A stretch of DNA of 64,000 bases, from assembly GCF_000712035.1 (NCBI RefSeq), contig NZ_JONV01000008.1, forward strand, positions 248,001 through 312,000, given 5' to 3'. Below, piece after piece: positions 15,991-28,002 of this stretch. The position numbers and the translations under genes are program-made. How positions within the stretch are numbered: position 1 is the stretch's first letter; every line of letters starts with the position of its first letter. A model generated the notes under the pieces. The model saw only the letters and a program-made list of their open reading frames with translations. It had not been told where the DNA came from and did not search any database. Source of the DNA: Salinicoccus luteus DSM 17002 (GTDB taxonomy: Bacteria > Bacillota > Bacilli > Staphylococcales > Salinicoccaceae).

Positions 15991-16047
15991 GAACAATTTT
16001 ATTTTATTTCAAAAAATTGTTCGTTTTTTCATGCGTTTTGTTATAAT
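15990..16047 (+). promoter_or_regulatory. purB promoter with inverted PurBox pair
   Basis: CGAACAATTTT (15990-16000) and AAAATTGTTCG (16013-16023) are perfect 11-bp inverted repeats carrying the CGAAC core of the Gram-positive PurR PurBox. They overlap or precede the probable -35 (TTGTTC, 16018-16023); the -10 is TATAAT (16042-16047). The distance between the CGAA and TTCG cores is about one helical turn longer than usual in Bacillus. Confidence 0.75.
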
Positions 16048-16079
16048 GGAAAGGAAATAAAACTAAGGAGCGTGTATGC

Positions 16080-17375
16080 ATGATTTCTCGTTATTCCCGT
16101 GAGGAAATGTCAAAGATATGGACAGAAGAAAATAGATTCAGAGCATGGCTGGAAGTGGAGATCCTTGCGTCAGAAGCATGGGCGGAGCTCGGCTACATAC
16201 CAAAGAATGAAGTAAAGGAAATCCGGAAGAATGCACGGATCGACGTGGACCGCATCAAGGAGATTGAAGCGGAGACGCGCCATGACGTCGTCGCATTTAC
16301 ACGCCAGGTGTCCGAGACGCTCGGTGAGGAGAAGAAGTGGGTGCATTACGGACTGACCTCCACCGATGTCGTGGATACCGCCCAGAGCTATCTGGTCAAG
16401 CAGGCGAATGCGCTGCTGGAGAGCGACCTTGAGGCGTTCATTGAAGTTCTGGCCGACAAGGCGCGGGAACATAAGACGACATTGATGATGGGACGTACAC
16501 ACGGTGTCCATGCGGAACCGACGACCTTCGGCATCAAGATGGCGCTCTGGTACACTGAGATGAAACGCAACCTCGAACGCTTCAGAAATGTCAGGAAGGA
16601 GATTGAGGTCGGCAAGATGAGCGGTGCCGTCGGCACATTCGCAAACATTCCACCGGAAGTGGAGAGCTATGTATGCGAACACCTCGGACTCGACACGGCT
16701 GAAGTATCGACCCAGACGCTGCAGCGTGACCGCCATGCCTACTACATAGCGACACTCGGCCTGATTGCGACATCAATCGAGAAGTTTGCGGTGGAAATAC
16801 GCGGATTGCAGAAGACCGAAACACGGGAAGTGGAAGAGGCGTTCGGCAAAGGGCAGAAGGGTTCCAGTGCCATGCCGCACAAGCGCAATCCGATCGGGAG
16901 TGAAAATGTGACGGGGCTCTCCCGCGTCATCCGCGGCTACATCACAACGGCCTATGAAAATGTGCCGCTATGGCACGAGCGGGACATCTCGCACTCTTCG
17001 GCCGAGCGGATCATGCTGCCGGATGTGACGATCGGGCTCGACTACATGCTGAGCCGGTTTACCAACATCATCAGAAACCTCACGGTCTTCGAGGACAACA
17101 TGAGGGCGAACATCGACAAGACTTTCGGTCTCGTCTACTCCCAGCGTGTCATGCTCACGCTGATCGACAAAGGTCTTGTGCGTGAAGAGGCATATGATCT
17201 CGTCCAGCCGAAGGCGATGGAATCGTGGGAGACGAAAGTACCATTCAGGGAACTGGTGGAAGAGGACGCGCGCATCCAGGACCTTCTGACTGCAGAGGAG
17301 ATAGAGGAGTGCTTCGATGAAAACCACCACTTGAAACGCGTGGACATCATTTTCCAGAGGGCAGGACTGGAATAG
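16080..17375 (+). CDS. purB: adenylosuccinate lyase
   Basis: A 431-residue member of the fumarase/aspartase superfamily, the normal PurB length. Conserved regions: [12 protein letters not shown] (His near 68), [28 protein letters not shown] (His near 141), and the signature [17 protein letters not shown] near residues 261-277 with the catalytic Ser. It performs two purine steps, cleaving SAICAR and adenylosuccinate. The ATG at 16080 follows AAGGAGCG. Purine repression through PurR is predicted from the PurBox pair. Confidence 0.97.
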   Translation: MISRYSREEMSKIWTEENRFRAWLEVEILASEAWAELGYIPKNEVKEIRKNARIDVDRIKEIEAETRHDVVAFTRQVSETLGEEKKWVHYGLTSTDVVDTAQSYLVKQANALLESDLEAFIEVLADKAREHKTTLMMGRTHGVHAEPTTFGIKMALWYTEMKRNLERFRNVRKEIEVGKMSGAVGTFANIPPEVESYVCEHLGLDTAEVSTQTLQRDRHAYYIATLGLIATSIEKFAVEIRGLQKTETREVEEAFGKGQKGSSAMPHKRNPIGSENVTGLSRVIRGYITTAYENVPLWHERDISHSSAERIMLPDVTIGLDYMLSRFTNIIRNLTVFEDNMRANIDKTFGLVYSQRVMLTLIDKGLVREEAYDLVQPKAMESWETKVPFRELVEEDARIQDLLTAEEIEECFDENHHLKRVDIIFQRAGLE

Positions 17376-17446
17376 CCGCAATTCTCTTAAAACAGCAGGC
17401 GGGAATGTGATAAGATGAATCTACCGATTGCTGAAGGAGCGGTTTA

Positions 17447-18133
17447 ATGTACAAAAGTATGAAATTGGGTCTGCTGCCTGTACTGGTCCTTGTTGTGGCC
17501 GGGTGTGGCATCACCCTGGATGAAACAGAAACACAGGCGCATGGGACTTTTGAAAAAGGGTATGCCGTGGCTGAAATAGGAGAGCTCGAGGCACTCCCGG
17601 ATATCGAGGTCATCGATGGCGTCACCTACGTTGATGATATTCTGGTCGTCAATAAGGAAATTCCTCTGCCGGCCGATTACAACCCGGGGCTCCAGCCGGA
17701 AGTCATAGAGGCCTACCAGCAGATGTTCCGTGACGGGGCGGAACGTGGGCTCGACTTTGTGCTGGTCAGCGATTTCAGAACCTACCAGTATCAGGAGCAG
17801 CTGTACAACAGGTATGTCGCCCGTGACGGGCAGGAAGCGGCCGACCAGTACAGCGCAAGGCCCGGGCATTCGGAGCATCAGACCGGGCTTACCGTCGATG
17901 TCGGCTCCGCTGACAGTGCCTCCAACCTTACCGTCGAGTTCGGTGATACGCCGGAGTACGAATGGATGAAGGATGTGGCCCATGAGTACGGGTTCATCGT
18001 CCGCTATCCCGAAGGGAAAGAGCATATCACGGGGTACATGTATGAGCCGTGGCACCTGAGATATGTCGGTGACGAAGCAGAAGCGATATATGAAAGCGGC
18101 CTGTCCCTTGAGGAATACCTGGGCATCGATTAG
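17447..18133 (+). CDS. D-alanyl-D-alanine carboxypeptidase family lipoprotein (M15B, VanY-like)
   Basis: A 228-residue lipoprotein (lipobox VVAGC near residues 18-22) with an M15B peptidase domain. The zinc motif is seen as SARPGHSEHQTGLTVDVG (His and Asp ligands) and the later EPWHLRYVG, which holds the catalytic Glu and third zinc His. SDFRTYQYQEQLYNRYV is the typical entry helix. It should trim peptidoglycan stem peptides outside the cell. SD AAGGAG is eight bases from the ATG. It is an extra gene between purB and pcrB relative to the order I know from Staphylococcus. Confidence 0.92.
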   Translation: MYKSMKLGLLPVLVLVVAGCGITLDETETQAHGTFEKGYAVAEIGELEALPDIEVIDGVTYVDDILVVNKEIPLPADYNPGLQPEVIEAYQQMFRDGAERGLDFVLVSDFRTYQYQEQLYNRYVARDGQEAADQYSARPGHSEHQTGLTVDVGSADSASNLTVEFGDTPEYEWMKDVAHEYGFIVRYPEGKEHITGYMYEPWHLRYVGDEAEAIYESGLSLEEYLGID

Positions 18134-18170
18134 AATGACCTGACCGGCATCAGCCGGGCGGGTCATTTTT
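18134..18170 (+). terminator. terminator after the M15 peptidase
   Basis: AATGACC (18134-18140) pairs with GGTCATT (18161-18167) and the inner CCGGC with GCCGG; T-rich tail follows. Confidence 0.85.
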
Positions 18171-18265
18171 GCTTTTGAAGTCTTGTAAAAATCGCATATA
18201 TAATAAAACAGCAGCATGCTAAAAATGCTATAATATCCTTATGAATTCTGATGGGAGTTTTATAA

Positions 18266-18934
18266 ATGCTTAAAGATTGCAAACATGTATTCAAGCTGGA
18301 CCCTGCAAAGGAGATCAGCGACGAAGACCTGACCCGGATCTGCGAGTCGGATACGGACGCCGTCATCATCGGCGGCACTGACGGCATCACGGAGGACAAT
18401 GTGCTGAACCTGATGGCGCGGGTGCGGCGATTCTCTGTACCGGTCGCACTGGAAGTGACATCGACCGAAGCCGTTATGCCCGGATTCGACCACTATTTCA
18501 TTCCGGCAGTGTTCAATACGGACGACATCAAGTGGCAGCATGGACTGATGCTCGAGGCATTGTCGGAGTATGGGCATCTGCTTGATTATGATGAGGTGTC
18601 TCTGCTTCCATACATCATCATGAACCCGGAATGCAAGGCCTTCAAAAAGGCGGAAGGGAAACGTGTGGCGCCTGAGGTGCTTCCACACTACATCAATATG
18701 ATGGACAAGCTCTATCAGACCGAGTATATATATATTGAGTACAGTGGCACCTACGGAGATGCGGAGATCATGAAGACCGTGCGTGAAAATGCAGAGCACT
18801 CCCACATCATCTATGGGGGAGGCATCTCCTCAAAGGCGGAAGCCGAAGAGATGGCACAGTACGCCGACACCATCGTCGTGGGGAATGTCATCTACGACAG
18901 CCCGAAGAAAGCACTCAGGACAATCATTAAATAA
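18266..18934 (+). CDS. pcrB: heptaprenylglyceryl phosphate synthase
   Basis: A 222-residue TIM-barrel of the GGGP/PcrB family. It shows KLDPAKEISDEDL near the start, the glycerol-phosphate region IGGTDGITEDNV, YIEYSGTYGD (about residues 157-166), and GGGISSKAEAEEMAQYADTIVVGN for phosphate binding. In Bacillales the enzyme joins a C35 prenyl group to glycerol-1-phosphate, giving archaeal-type ether lipids. The start at 18266 has GGGAG upstream. pcrA follows after 15 bp; the pcrB-pcrA pairing is conserved. Confidence 0.94.
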   Translation: MLKDCKHVFKLDPAKEISDEDLTRICESDTDAVIIGGTDGITEDNVLNLMARVRRFSVPVALEVTSTEAVMPGFDHYFIPAVFNTDDIKWQHGLMLEALSEYGHLLDYDEVSLLPYIIMNPECKAFKKAEGKRVAPEVLPHYINMMDKLYQTEYIYIEYSGTYGDAEIMKTVRENAEHSHIIYGGGISSKAEAEEMAQYADTIVVGNVIYDSPKKALRTIIK

Positions 18935-18949
18935 ATTGGAGTTTTTATA

Positions 18950-21115
18950 ATGGATCTAAGTTTGATGAATAAAGAACAGAAGAAAGCCATCCGGACGACC
19001 GAAGGGCCGCTGCTCATCATGGCAGGGGCAGGCAGTGGGAAGACCCGGGTGCTGACGCACCGGGTCGCCTATCTGCTCGGCGAGAAGGAAGTGCCGGCAA
19101 GAAACATACTGGCCATCACATTCACCAACAAGGCGGCAAGGGAGATGAAGGACCGTGTCGCTGCACTGGTATCGGAAGGTGCGGAGAATATGTGGATCTC
19201 CACCTTCCACTCCATGTGTGTGCGGATACTGAGAAGCAATATAAACCACCTGGGATATGAGAACAGCTTCTCCATCCTCGATCCGACGGACCAGAAATCC
19301 GTCGTCAAAGATATACTGAAGCGGCGCAATCTGGACATAAAGCAGCATAATCCAAGAGGCATCATCGGCTTCATCTCCGACAAGAAGAACCAGCTGATCC
19401 GGCCGGAGGAGAGCATCAGGGATGCAGCGGCCTACCCGGATACGCTGTACAGTGAAATTTATCATGACTACCAGCAGATCCTCTACCGCAATAGTGCCCT
19501 CGATTTCGACGACCTGATCATGCTTACAATCGAGCTGTTCGATAAGGAGCCTAAGGTTCTGGAGTACTACCAGAACCGTTTTCAGTACATCCATGTGGAC
19601 GAATACCAGGATACGAACCATGCACAGTACCGTCTGATCAGACAGCTTGCGGCGAAATACCGCAATATCTGCGTGGTGGGGGATTCCGACCAGTCCATCT
19701 ATAAATTCAGGGGTGCGGACATCACCAATATCCTCAACTTCGAGGATGACTACCCGGAAGCGGTCGTCATCAAGCTGGAGCAGAATTACCGTTCAAGCAA
19801 GAATATCCTGGATGCGGCAAATGCCGTCATCAAGAACAATACGGAGCGCAAGCCGAAGGCGCTCCGTACCGACCGGGATGGCGGACCGAAGCTTCAGAAC
19901 CTCGTTGCCGACTCGGAACGTGGCGAGGCCGAGGAGGTCGTCAGGAACATACTGGATCTCTCAGGCAAATACAGCTACAGCGACATGGCGATCCTGTACC
20001 GGACGAATGCCCAGTCGAGGGCCATAGAGGATACACTTGTCAAATCGAACATCCCATATAAGATGGTCGGCGGCATCAAATTCTACGACCGCAAGGAGAT
20101 CAAGGATCTGATGAGCTATCTGAAGGTCATCCTGAATCCGAACGATGATATCAGTTTCGAGCGCATCGTCAATACACCGAAGCGGGGCCTCGGGCCGAAG
20201 ACGGTCGATAAACTGAAGGCACATGGACAAAATACCGGCATCAGCATCTTCGAGGCAATCAAGGAATCCGACTTCATCGGCATCCCGAAGACGGCTGTCG
20301 TCAAGCTGATGGGTCTTGTCGATCTGCTTGAGAAGCTGCAGCAGAAGGCCAGATTCATCACCATCACCGAACTGGTGGATGAAGTGCTGAAAACGACAGG
20401 CTATATGGAAATGCTTGAGGCGGAGAAGACGATCGAGTCGAGAAGCCGTATCGAAAACCTCGAGGAATTCAAGACGGTCACAAGCGAATTCGACAGGGAT
20501 AATGAGATTTCTGATGATCTGCTCTTCACATTCCTGAGTGACATGGCACTTGTGTCCGACCAGGACGGTGTCGAAGACGACAGTGGGGTGACACTCATGA
20601 CGATGCATGCTTCAAAAGGTCTCGAGTTCAAGATTGTCTTCATCGTGGGCCTCGAGGAAGGCATCTTCCCTTCAAGACGGGTCGCCTACGATGACAAGGA
20701 ACTTGAAGAGGAAAGACGTCTGATGTATGTGGCACTCACCCGGGCTGAAGACCAGCTGTTCCTCTCACGGGCCAACAGCCGCATGATCTACGGCAAAACG
20801 GAGACGAACATGCAGAGCCGCTTCCTGGCGGAGATTCCGGAAACACTGATGGATGGCGGCAGTTCATTCGAACAGAATGGTTTCTTCACCAGCAATAGCC
20901 GGAAGAAACAGGCGCCGAAAAGAAGCCGTGTAGTGACGAACAACAGCGGCGTCAGCTTCTCCATCGGAGACAAGGTCGAGCATAAAAAGTTTGGAGATGG
21001 CATCATCTCGGCAATCAAAGGGGAAGGCGACAGCCAGGAACTGGACATCATCTTCACCAAAGTCGGCGTCAAACGACTGCTTGCGAATTTTGCACCGATT
21101 GAAAAGAAGGAGTAG
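18950..21115 (+). CDS. pcrA: ATP-dependent DNA helicase PcrA
   Basis: A 721-residue SF1A helicase. Helicase motifs in order: GAGSGKTRVL (I, near 27), TFTNKAAREMKDR (Ia), VDEYQDTNHAQY (II), VVGDSDQSIYKFRGA (III), LEQNYRSS (IV), VTLMTMHASKGLEFKIVFIVGLEEG (V; quoted key part MHASKGLEF), and YVALTRAEDQLFL (VI). The C-terminal Tudor-like tail (GDKVEHKKFGDGII) binds RNA polymerase in PcrA. It clears proteins from DNA and works in repair and rolling-circle replication. ligA follows directly, as in other Firmicutes. Confidence 0.97.
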   Translation: MDLSLMNKEQKKAIRTTEGPLLIMAGAGSGKTRVLTHRVAYLLGEKEVPARNILAITFTNKAAREMKDRVAALVSEGAENMWISTFHSMCVRILRSNINHLGYENSFSILDPTDQKSVVKDILKRRNLDIKQHNPRGIIGFISDKKNQLIRPEESIRDAAAYPDTLYSEIYHDYQQILYRNSALDFDDLIMLTIELFDKEPKVLEYYQNRFQYIHVDEYQDTNHAQYRLIRQLAAKYRNICVVGDSDQSIYKFRGADITNILNFEDDYPEAVVIKLEQNYRSSKNILDAANAVIKNNTERKPKALRTDRDGGPKLQNLVADSERGEAEEVVRNILDLSGKYSYSDMAILYRTNAQSRAIEDTLVKSNIPYKMVGGIKFYDRKEIKDLMSYLKVILNPNDDISFERIVNTPKRGLGPKTVDKLKAHGQNTGISIFEAIKESDFIGIPKTAVVKLMGLVDLLEKLQQKARFITITELVDEVLKTTGYMEMLEAEKTIESRSRIENLEEFKTVTSEFDRDNEISDDLLFTFLSDMALVSDQDGVEDDSGVTLMTMHASKGLEFKIVFIVGLEEGIFPSRRVAYDDKELEEERRLMYVALTRAEDQLFLSRANSRMIYGKTETNMQSRFLAEIPETLMDGGSSFEQNGFFTSNSRKKQAPKRSRVVTNNSGVSFSIGDKVEHKKFGDGIISAIKGEGDSQELDIIFTKVGVKRLLANFAPIEKKE

Positions 21116-23095
<1,980 letters not shown>

Positions 23096-23097
23096 CC

Positions 23098-24306
23098 ATG
23101 AAGAAAAAACATATAGTATCGCTGTTGTCTCTAATGCTCCTTCTGGCAGCGTGCGGCTCTGAGGAGGCCGTGCAGCAGAACCAGGATCAGGGGGAACGCG
23201 ATGGCGAAGTGGAAACGGTGCCGGTGGAAGAGCAGGAGGAGATGGTGACTTCGAGCGATGAAGTGGAACACTATCGCACAGTCATCCCCTACGAACTTTC
23301 ACCATCCCGCGGACTCACCAGTTCCAACATGGTGTCGAACTACAACATTGAAGCATTCGAAAAGGGCCTTTTTGAGTTGAGCAAAGGATCATTCAGCCCG
23401 GACGAATATGTATTCCGGGAGGGACAGGTGTTCACAGAAGAGATGGTACGCGGCTATCTTGGCCGCAGCTACACTGTGGAAGAGATCGAGGAGATGTCCG
23501 AGGAGGAGAAGGCACAGAACAATGCATTCAGCAACCTTGGGCTCAACCCTTCGGTTGAGGGGGAAACAGATCCGGAAGTGATTGCCGAGGAGGCACCGCT
23601 GTACCTGTCCCATATACTGGAACAGAACTATATGGTGCAGACCGAAGATGAAGAGGCGCTTGAATTCGGTGGGATGACGATCGGGCTGGCGATGAACAGT
23701 GAATACCAGTATCAGAAAGAGCAGTATGGACCGACATTCACAAGAGCGCTCGATCCGGAGAAAGTCAGGCAGGAAGGGGAGCAGATGGCCGAGGAAATTC
23801 TTGAGCGCATACGGGCCAATGAAGACTACAGGGACATGAGGATCGTTTTCGGCATTTTCATACAGTCCACCGACACGGCCATCACTCCAGGCAACTTCGT
23901 ATCGACAGCAGTAGTGGAAGGCGGGGAGGACGAAATATCGAGCTTCCAGCAGGTCAATGAGAACTATGTGCTCCTCCCTTCTTCTGATGCGAGTGCAATC
24001 AGTGAAGAGATCAACAGTGAATACCAGAACTTCAACAGGAAATTGGAATCATACTTCGACAGTTTCACGACTTCAATCGGCCACGGATACTTCGTGGATG
24101 GGACACTTGAGCAGCTTACGATAGAGATTCCCCTGGAGTACAGCAGCAGGGGCGAGGTCATCGGCCTGACACAGTATGTCAGGAACCTCGTGTCTGAGCA
24201 TTTCAGGAACATTGAGGTCGAGGTTTCAATCGAAGATAAGAACCAGTCATACGCATTGATCACCAAAGACGAGGAAGAGGAGATCAGCGTGCACATCTAC
24301 GACTAG
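23098..24306 (+). CDS. camS: CamS family sex-pheromone lipoprotein
   Basis: A 402-residue lipoprotein, cut before the Cys in LLLAACGS (near residue 20). The mature protein is acidic and soluble, with the CamS family core (VFGIFIQSTDTAITPGNF near residue 245, then DSFTTSIGHGYFVDG). In Staphylococcus and Enterococcus, peptides released from the signal sequence of CamS-type lipoproteins act as conjugation pheromones (cAM373 type). Here the seven residues before the Cys are LMLLLAA. The role of the mature protein is unknown. Gene order ligA-camS-putP is as in Staphylococcus. Confidence 0.93.
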   Translation: MKKKHIVSLLSLMLLLAACGSEEAVQQNQDQGERDGEVETVPVEEQEEMVTSSDEVEHYRTVIPYELSPSRGLTSSNMVSNYNIEAFEKGLFELSKGSFSPDEYVFREGQVFTEEMVRGYLGRSYTVEEIEEMSEEEKAQNNAFSNLGLNPSVEGETDPEVIAEEAPLYLSHILEQNYMVQTEDEEALEFGGMTIGLAMNSEYQYQKEQYGPTFTRALDPEKVRQEGEQMAEEILERIRANEDYRDMRIVFGIFIQSTDTAITPGNFVSTAVVEGGEDEISSFQQVNENYVLLPSSDASAISEEINSEYQNFNRKLESYFDSFTTSIGHGYFVDGTLEQLTIEIPLEYSSRGEVIGLTQYVRNLVSEHFRNIEVEVSIEDKNQSYALITKDEEEEISVHIYD

Positions 24307-24315
24307 CATCGACAA

Positions 24316-24348
24316 AAAAGGAGCATCCCTCGATGGGATGCTCCTTTT
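24316..24348. terminator. bidirectional terminator between camS and putP
   Basis: A 14-bp perfect stem (24316-24329 with 24335-24348) around a 5-base loop, with A and T runs on its two sides. Confidence 0.92.
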
Positions 24349-24357
24349 CATATGATC

Positions 24358-25917
24358 TTATCTGCGCTGCTTAAGGATATTTGTCGTTTCATCAAATTCG
24401 GCTTCCATCTCTTTGGAGATGCCCGTACCTTGGGTCATCTTACTTACAATGATTGCTGCAAGCGTGGATACGATGACACCAGGGATGATTTCGTAAAGGC
24501 CGGTACCGAAAGTGCCTGCTGCAATCCAGATGATTACAGTGGCGGCACCACCGACGATCGCTGCAACTGCACCTGCCCGTGTCAGGCCTTTCCAATGAAG
24601 TGAAAGGACGACGAGCGGTCCGAATGCTGCACCGAATCCGGCCCAAGCATTGGCGACGATGTTGAGGATGACGGATTCATCATCCCATGCAATGATGATT
24701 GCCACAATTGCGACGAGTACGACGGACAGACGTCCAAGAAGCACGAAGTGCTTGTCGAGTTCTTCCTTTGATTTCGTCTCTTTACCAACCGTCTTGCGGC
24801 GCATGATCTTATAGAAGTCCTGCACCAGTGAACTGGAAGTAACGAGAAGCTGTGAAGAAATCGTACTCATGATTGCGGCAAGAATTGCTGCCAGGAAGAA
24901 TCCACCGATCAACGGATGGAAGAGCACCTGGCTCATGAGAATAAGGATTGTCTCAGGGTCCGACACATCGTTGGCTGTCGCATCAGTGAATGCGATACCG
25001 AGAAGACCAGTCAGACATGCACCAACGAGAGCGATGGACATCCAGATGATGCCGATGCGACGGGCATTCGGGATGAGCTTGTGGGATCTGATGGACATGA
25101 AACGCACGATGATGTGCGGCTGTCCAAAGTAGCCAAAGCCCCAGGCCAGGTTGCTCAGTATGGTGATGATTGAAACCCCGCTGATGAATGACAGATAGTT
25201 GACATCTGCCAGGCCACCGAGTTCCTCGATTCTGACGAAAGGCTCGACGCCCTGTCCTGTAAGGTTCAACCATGCCACGATTGGAATCAGTACGATTGCG
25301 ATGAACATGATTGTACCCTGGAAGAAGTCGGTCAGACTGACTGCCAGATATCCCCCAACGAACGTATAGATGACGACCACACCAGCGGTGACGAAGAGTC
25401 CCCAGTGGTAAGGCAGGTCAAATGCACTTTGGAAAAGCTTTCCGCCGGATACCATTCCACTCGCTGTGTAGACTGCAAAGAATATTACAATGACGAGACC
25501 AGAAACGATCTTCAGTATGTGGCGGTTATCTTTGAAACGATTTTCGAAAAAGTCCGGAAGCGTGATTGAGTCTTCGGAAACCTCCGAATAGACACGCAGC
25601 CTCGGTGCGACCACCCAGTAGTTGATGTATGCCCCTATTGTGAGACCAATGGCGATCCAGATGCTGGATAGACCTACGCTGTACATGCTGCCTGGCAGAC
25701 CCATGAGCATCCAACCGCTCATGTCCGATGCACCTGCGGACAGTGCAGTAACCCAAGGACCGATGTTACGGCCTCCGAGCATGTAACCGCTCAGGTCCGA
25801 TGTTGATTGTTTATAGGCATACAGCCCTATAATAATCAGAACGATGAAGTACAGTGCCATCATTATGTACTCCTGCCATCCAGCCGTGAATGTAAATTGT
25901 GCTGAATTCAGTATCAT
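24358..25917 (-). CDS. putP: sodium/proline symporter
   Basis: A 519-residue SSS-family transporter with about 13 membrane helices. It shows the PutP-type region [37 protein letters not shown] (key part [14 protein letters not shown] near residue 63) and [17 protein letters not shown]-like sequence ([16 protein letters not shown]). It imports proline with sodium, for nutrition and osmoprotection, which suits a salt-tolerant bacterium. SD GGGGAGGAG precedes the ATG. The mRNA leader is about 130 nt long and can fold extensively (25950-26034). Confidence 0.94.
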   Translation of the reverse strand: MILNSAQFTFTAGWQEYIMMALYFIVLIIIGLYAYKQSTSDLSGYMLGGRNIGPWVTALSAGASDMSGWMLMGLPGSMYSVGLSSIWIAIGLTIGAYINYWVVAPRLRVYSEVSEDSITLPDFFENRFKDNRHILKIVSGLVIVIFFAVYTASGMVSGGKLFQSAFDLPYHWGLFVTAGVVVIYTFVGGYLAVSLTDFFQGTIMFIAIVLIPIVAWLNLTGQGVEPFVRIEELGGLADVNYLSFISGVSIITILSNLAWGFGYFGQPHIIVRFMSIRSHKLIPNARRIGIIWMSIALVGACLTGLLGIAFTDATANDVSDPETILILMSQVLFHPLIGGFFLAAILAAIMSTISSQLLVTSSSLVQDFYKIMRRKTVGKETKSKEELDKHFVLLGRLSVVLVAIVAIIIAWDDESVILNIVANAWAGFGAAFGPLVVLSLHWKGLTRAGAVAAIVGGAATVIIWIAAGTFGTGLYEIIPGVIVSTLAAIIVSKMTQGTGISKEMEAEFDETTNILKQRR

Positions 25918-25949
25918 TTTTTATCTCCTCCCCTTAGACACAATACAAA

Positions 25950-26034
25950 ACCTGGACTTGCATTGCAAATTGATTTCGTGAAATTACGGTCCTGAAACGG
26001 ACTCAACCCCCGTGGCGAAGGGAATTTCCCAGGT
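25950..26034 (-). promoter_or_regulatory. structured 5' leader of putP (possible riboswitch-like element)
   Basis: Read as RNA on the minus strand, nested pairings are visible: ACCUGG (26029-26034) with CCAGGU (25950-25955); inside it GAAAUU (26023-26028) with AAUUUC (25980-25985); inside that GUCC/GGAC (25989-25992 with 25999-26002); and a side hairpin UUGC/GCAA (25958-25968). A TATAAT (26053-26058, minus) places the start just upstream. The closing helix is 20-30 bases before the putP SD. No known class is recognised. Confidence 0.45.
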
Positions 26035-26224
26035 ATAAATTTACACGGTTTAATTATACTATAGAGGCAACACATTAAAAAGAATATTTAGAAAATAAAG
26101 AAAACAATTTTACACTATTTTTCCATTTTTACAGTAATGAACCGTAAAAAGGCGGATGGAATAGATTTTTAGGACAATGTTTGATAAAATTTATATGTTC
26201 TTTATTAGAAATGGAGGGAACAGG

Positions 26225-26515
26225 ATGTCTGAGATTAATCTGGATACGGTAAAACACGTGGCAAATCTTGCACGTATCGAAATACAAGATGAGAAGGCGG
26301 CAGAAGCTTTCACGAAGGAACTGGACAAGATTGTGGACTACGCGCACCTTCTCGACGAAGTGGATCTTGGTGAGACGGAACCAATGTTCCATGCACTGGA
26401 CCTGACGAATGTCATGCGTGACGATACACCGAGTGAACCTTTGTCACAGGATGAAGCGATGAGCAATGCCAAATCTACAAAAGACGGCCACTTCAAAGTG
26501 CCAAAAATGTTATAA
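26225..26515 (+). CDS. gatC: Asp-tRNA(Asn)/Glu-tRNA(Gln) amidotransferase subunit C
   Basis: A 96-residue GatC. It has the family pattern: [40 protein letters not shown] (key parts HVANLARIE and [11 protein letters not shown]) followed by [16 protein letters not shown], the extended belt that wraps around GatA and GatB. It stabilises the complex that turns Glu-tRNA(Gln) into Gln-tRNA(Gln). The ATG at 26225 follows GGAGGG; the upstream open codons lack an SD. gatA starts 11 bp later. Confidence 0.95.
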   Translation: MSEINLDTVKHVANLARIEIQDEKAAEAFTKELDKIVDYAHLLDEVDLGETEPMFHALDLTNVMRDDTPSEPLSQDEAMSNAKSTKDGHFKVPKML

Positions 26516-26526
26516 GGAGGGCTAGT

Positions 26527-28002
26527 GTGAACATTCATGAAATGACAGTGGAGACACTGTATGAAAAGATACAATCCAAAGAAATCAAACCTTCTGAAGT
26601 GATGGGTGCGCTATTCGATAGAATCGAGGCGTCTGATGAGACAATCGGTTCTTTTTTGTTTGTCAATAAAGAGGATGCGATGAAGCAGGCTGAAGCACTC
26701 GACCGTCTTCAGGCGGAAGATAGGATGGAAGGGCCGCTGTTCGGCATTCCGATGGGAATCAAGGACAACATCTGCACCAAGGATGTATTGACGACATGCG
26801 CAAGCCGCATGCTGGAAGACTTCAATCCGGTATATGATGCAACGGTCATGGAAAAGCTCAACGATGCGAATGCAGTCATGATGGGAAAACAGAACATGGA
26901 TGAGTTTGCGATGGGAGGTTCCACAGAGAACTCCTACTTCAAAAAGACACGCAACCCATGGGATCTCAATGCCGTTCCGGGTGGTTCCTCGGGCGGTTCC
27001 GCAGCAGCAGTGGCGGCGGGTTTCGTGCCGTTCTCCCTGGGTTCCGATACAGGCGGCTCCGTGCGTCAGCCTGCAGCATTCTGTGGCGTCGTGGGCATGA
27101 AGCCGACATACGGACGTGTGTCCAGGTACGGCCTCGTCGCATTCGCCTCTTCCCTTGACCAGATCGGACCGATCACAAGGAATGTCAGGGACAATGCGAA
27201 GATCCTCGAACTGATTTCAGGTTCCCACACCAAGGATGCGACAAGCAAGCCGGGCATGGACAACCATTTCCTCGACGGCATCGACAAGGACCTTTCCGGC
27301 ATGAAGATCGCCCTCCCGAAGGAATTCATCGGGGAAGGCATCAGCGACGAAGTGGAGGCATCCGTCAGGAAGGCGGCTGAAACATTCGAATCCCTCGGTG
27401 CGACAGTGGAGGAAGTATCCATTCCCCACACCAAATATGTGGTCAGTGCGTACTACCTGATCGCCTCCAGTGAAGCGAGTTCCAACCTTGCCCGCTTTGA
27501 CGGCATACGCTACGGCTACAAGGCTGAAGGAACCGAAACACTAGAAGAGCACTACAAGAAGACGCGTGCAGAAGGGTTCGGTGAAGAAGTCAAACGCCGC
27601 ATACTCCTCGGAACATTCGTACTCAGTGCCGGCCACTACGATCAGCACTACATCCGTGCCCAGAAGCTGCGCGGTGTCATAGAGCGTGAGATGAAGGATC
27701 TCTTCAATGAATATGATCTGATCATCGGTCCAACAACGCCGACGCCTGCATATGATCTCGGAGAGAAGTCCGACGATCAGCTGGAGATGTACAAGGATGA
27801 CATCCTGACCATCCCGGCAAACCTGACAGGAATGCCGGCACTTTCCATCCCGAGTGGCCTGAGTGCATCCGGCCGTCCAATCGGGCTGCAGCTCATAGGA
27901 AATCACTTTGATGAGAAGAAAATATATAATGCGGCATTGAAATTCGAAGAACAGTTCAATCTTCAAGAAGAACTGAAGTCGCTGCAACTGGAGGTGCAAT
28001 AA
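26527..28002 (+). CDS. gatA: Asp-tRNA(Asn)/Glu-tRNA(Gln) amidotransferase subunit A
   Basis: A 491-residue amidase-signature enzyme. The catalytic Lys-Ser-Ser triad regions are seen: [10 protein letters not shown] (Lys near 79), [16 protein letters not shown] (Ser near 154) and [17 protein letters not shown] (Ser near 178). It releases ammonia from glutamine and channels it to GatB. The start is a GTG at 26527 with AAGGAGGG eight bases upstream. It overlaps gatB by one base. Confidence 0.96.
   Translation: MNIHEMTVETLYEKIQSKEIKPSEVMGALFDRIEASDETIGSFLFVNKEDAMKQAEALDRLQAEDRMEGPLFGIPMGIKDNICTKDVLTTCASRMLEDFNPVYDATVMEKLNDANAVMMGKQNMDEFAMGGSTENSYFKKTRNPWDLNAVPGGSSGGSAAAVAAGFVPFSLGSDTGGSVRQPAAFCGVVGMKPTYGRVSRYGLVAFASSLDQIGPITRNVRDNAKILELISGSHTKDATSKPGMDNHFLDGIDKDLSGMKIALPKEFIGEGISDEVEASVRKAAETFESLGATVEEVSIPHTKYVVSAYYLIASSEASSNLARFDGIRYGYKAEGTETLEEHYKKTRAEGFGEEVKRRILLGTFVLSAGHYDQHYIRAQKLRGVIEREMKDLFNEYDLIIGPTTPTPAYDLGEKSDDQLEMYKDDILTIPANLTGMPALSIPSGLSASGRPIGLQLIGNHFDEKKIYNAALKFEEQFNLQEELKSLQLEVQ

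Noticed and set aside
18950-21115. pcrA considered as a second GajB-like defence helicase
   Set aside because: Its length, Tudor-like tail and pcrB-pcrA-ligA context are those of the housekeeping enzyme.
26015-26034. GGGAATTTCCC near the putP leader as an operator palindrome
   Set aside because: Its odd central base and the better pairing of its halves within the leader RNA make an RNA structure more likely.
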